From positions 434,001-498,000 of the forward strand of contig VZRZ01007319.1 of assembly GCA_013398175.1 (NCBI GenBank): 64,000 nucleotides of DNA, in the 5' to 3' direction. Below the pieces are notes generated by a model. That model was given only the letters and a program-made list of their open reading frames with translations, made no database searches and was not told the DNA's origin. Made by a program: the position numbers and the translations under genes. This document shows, piece after piece, positions 62,812-64,000 of this stretch (position 1 is the stretch's first letter; each line of letters opens with the position of its first letter). The DNA comes from Climacteris rufus. Its lineage: Eukaryota > Chordata > Aves > Passeriformes > Climacteridae.

Positions 62812-64000
62812 GTATGAATAAAAGATACTGCATAACTCAGTAAGCTGGAATGAGTTGGAGAGGCATAAAATGGTATATGTTCTAGTTCTTACTATCCATG
62901 TTTTATTTTAATTTGTTACTGTTGCTATATAATTTAAAAGCCATTCCCATTCTAGCCATTTGTAGAACATTTTTAGCCTTGGTTATGTAAACATATGCAT
63001 ATTTTATGTTACTTTTGAATTGAATTTATGGATTGGATGACCCTGAGAGAAGTAAAAGCAATGGAGCACATAAAAATAGTATGTGCTTCATTTCAGCTTC
63101 TTCTAGCTTTGAAATGAGACATTAGTCATTCAGGCTCTTTTTTCTTCTTTGACTAAAGCTCCCCAAAAATACAGACACTGAGAAGTCTCTAAAGGTAAAA
63201 CCTTTTACTAAATTTGCAGAGTTTCTGGAAATATAGCCATGATAATACCAATAATATGTAAAACGAGTGTATAGTGTCTGGACTGTATAAGGAGGTGCCT
63301 AATTCTTCCATCTCCTCATATTTCAGTATGAGATTCAGGAGGGATACCATGTTTCCTCCAGTAGTACATTAGTGTGCACAGGCATATGCTTTTCCTCCAC
63401 TCTAGAGTTGTCAAAGCCCATCAAGAGTTTCAGATGAACAATTCCTATTGGATTTAGTTGCAACTTAAGTGTTTAGTGACCAGGAAGCTTAGGAGAATGA
63501 AAATTTTCACCCCAATTTCTAGTATTTTGTGTGTCTGGATGTTGCTTCACACCACAGTGTTCAGAGGGGCTCAGGACACTCTTGGACATTTTCGAGTGTT
63601 ACTGAGTAAAGTGCCAGGGTAATGCAAATGAATTGGGTTGTGAATGTCTTCAGACTTTCATGGGAACATTCAGCCAGGTGAAACTACACAAACTGGATGT
63701 GACAGAATAGCTTGTCAGACTTGCACACAGTGCATCAAGCTCAAGGAGGCTACAAAACATGGAGCACCATGGTGGAAATGGAGGAAATTCATTGAAAAGG
63801 GTCAATATGAAAAACAGTCAGGCCCTATTTTCTGTGCTGCTGACACCAGTCTTTTACAAGGACAGTAAAGAAGCTTGCACATTAAATAGTGGATTCCTGG
63901 GAAATGTAAATGCTGATAAACATATTTTTGTGTTCCTCAGATGTCTTGTTGGCGAGTGTATGTTTACCTGCCCCACTGCTGCTGGCTACCATGTGCTGCT

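Larger units (their letters stand above)
46931..64000 (+). other. PHACTR1 downstream intron, no further exon recognised
   Basis: From the GTAATG donor to the end of the window I find no exon matching the next PHACTR1 segment (the RPEL motif, beginning ALERKIS) or any other recognised protein. The longest frames (minus strand 57338-57817, 159 codons; 50037-50411, 124 codons) look random. Contents: AT-palindrome cluster (53755-53827), 3 x 19-bp minisatellite (56633-56689), AT/purine simple repeat (62776-62811) and a high-complexity stretch (about 59200-60500) that could be conserved non-coding sequence. No CR1 or LTR copy was noticed in these 17 kb. Confidence 0.7.

Noticed and set aside
46931..64000. 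The next PHACTR1 exon (first RPEL motif)
   Set aside because: Looked for by eye as the ALERKIS...REEL pattern following the 46930 donor and not found; it probably lies beyond the window.

Overview
The window is vertebrate nuclear DNA, most likely from a bird. The evidence is three 3'-end fragments of the CR1 LINE family, one truncated LTR that resembles avian ERVL-type LTRs starting TGTCRTGGTTTAACCC, low repeat density, large introns, and a GC-rich CpG island interrupted by an assembly gap of 92 N. There are no operons, bacterial genes or CRISPR arrays. Almost all open frames in the window are chance frames in non-coding DNA.

I can support one protein-coding gene, on the + strand: PHACTR1 (phosphatase and actin regulator 1), represented by two exons. 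The CpG island (about 23500-24680) contains a first coding exon at 24363-24534. It is followed by an intron of 22.2 kb, and then an internal exon at 46766-46930 whose translation is unmistakably PHACTR1: AEEVERLAAMRSD, then the basic KPWKWRKKK block. The first exon ends one base into a codon with a consensus donor. The internal exon begins with the two missing bases after a strong acceptor. Joined, they read without a break as ...EEARD-A-EEVERL... . This first exon is not the canonical N-terminus as I remember it, so it looks like an alternative promoter and N-terminus inside a larger gene. The rest of the gene, including the first RPEL motif expected just after the internal exon, lies beyond 64000. 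Any longer-isoform first exons would lie upstream of base 1 or are not recognisable.

Region by region: 1-23500 is non-coding, either upstream or intronic to a longer isoform, with CR1 remnants at 3573-3986 and 13776-14010 and small repeats. 23500-24680 is the CpG-island promoter and first exon. 24535-46765 is intron with two splice-site-like clusters close to the first exon, a strand-biased purine-rich block near 27.3-28.2 kb, GT, GGAT and AAAT microsatellites, the LTR remnant at 38784-39058, a weak tRNA-like remnant and the best CR1 copy (45705-46199). 46766-46930 is the PHACTR1 exon. 46931-64000 is the next intron, with a cluster of AT palindromes at 53.8 kb and a perfect 3 x 19-bp minisatellite at 56.6 kb.

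Functionally, the two exons would place an alternative 57-residue leader in front of the basic nuclear-localisation segment that precedes the actin-binding RPEL region of PHACTR1. This could alter localisation or expression domain without altering the actin- and PP1-binding parts. That is inference; only the exon structure is visible here.
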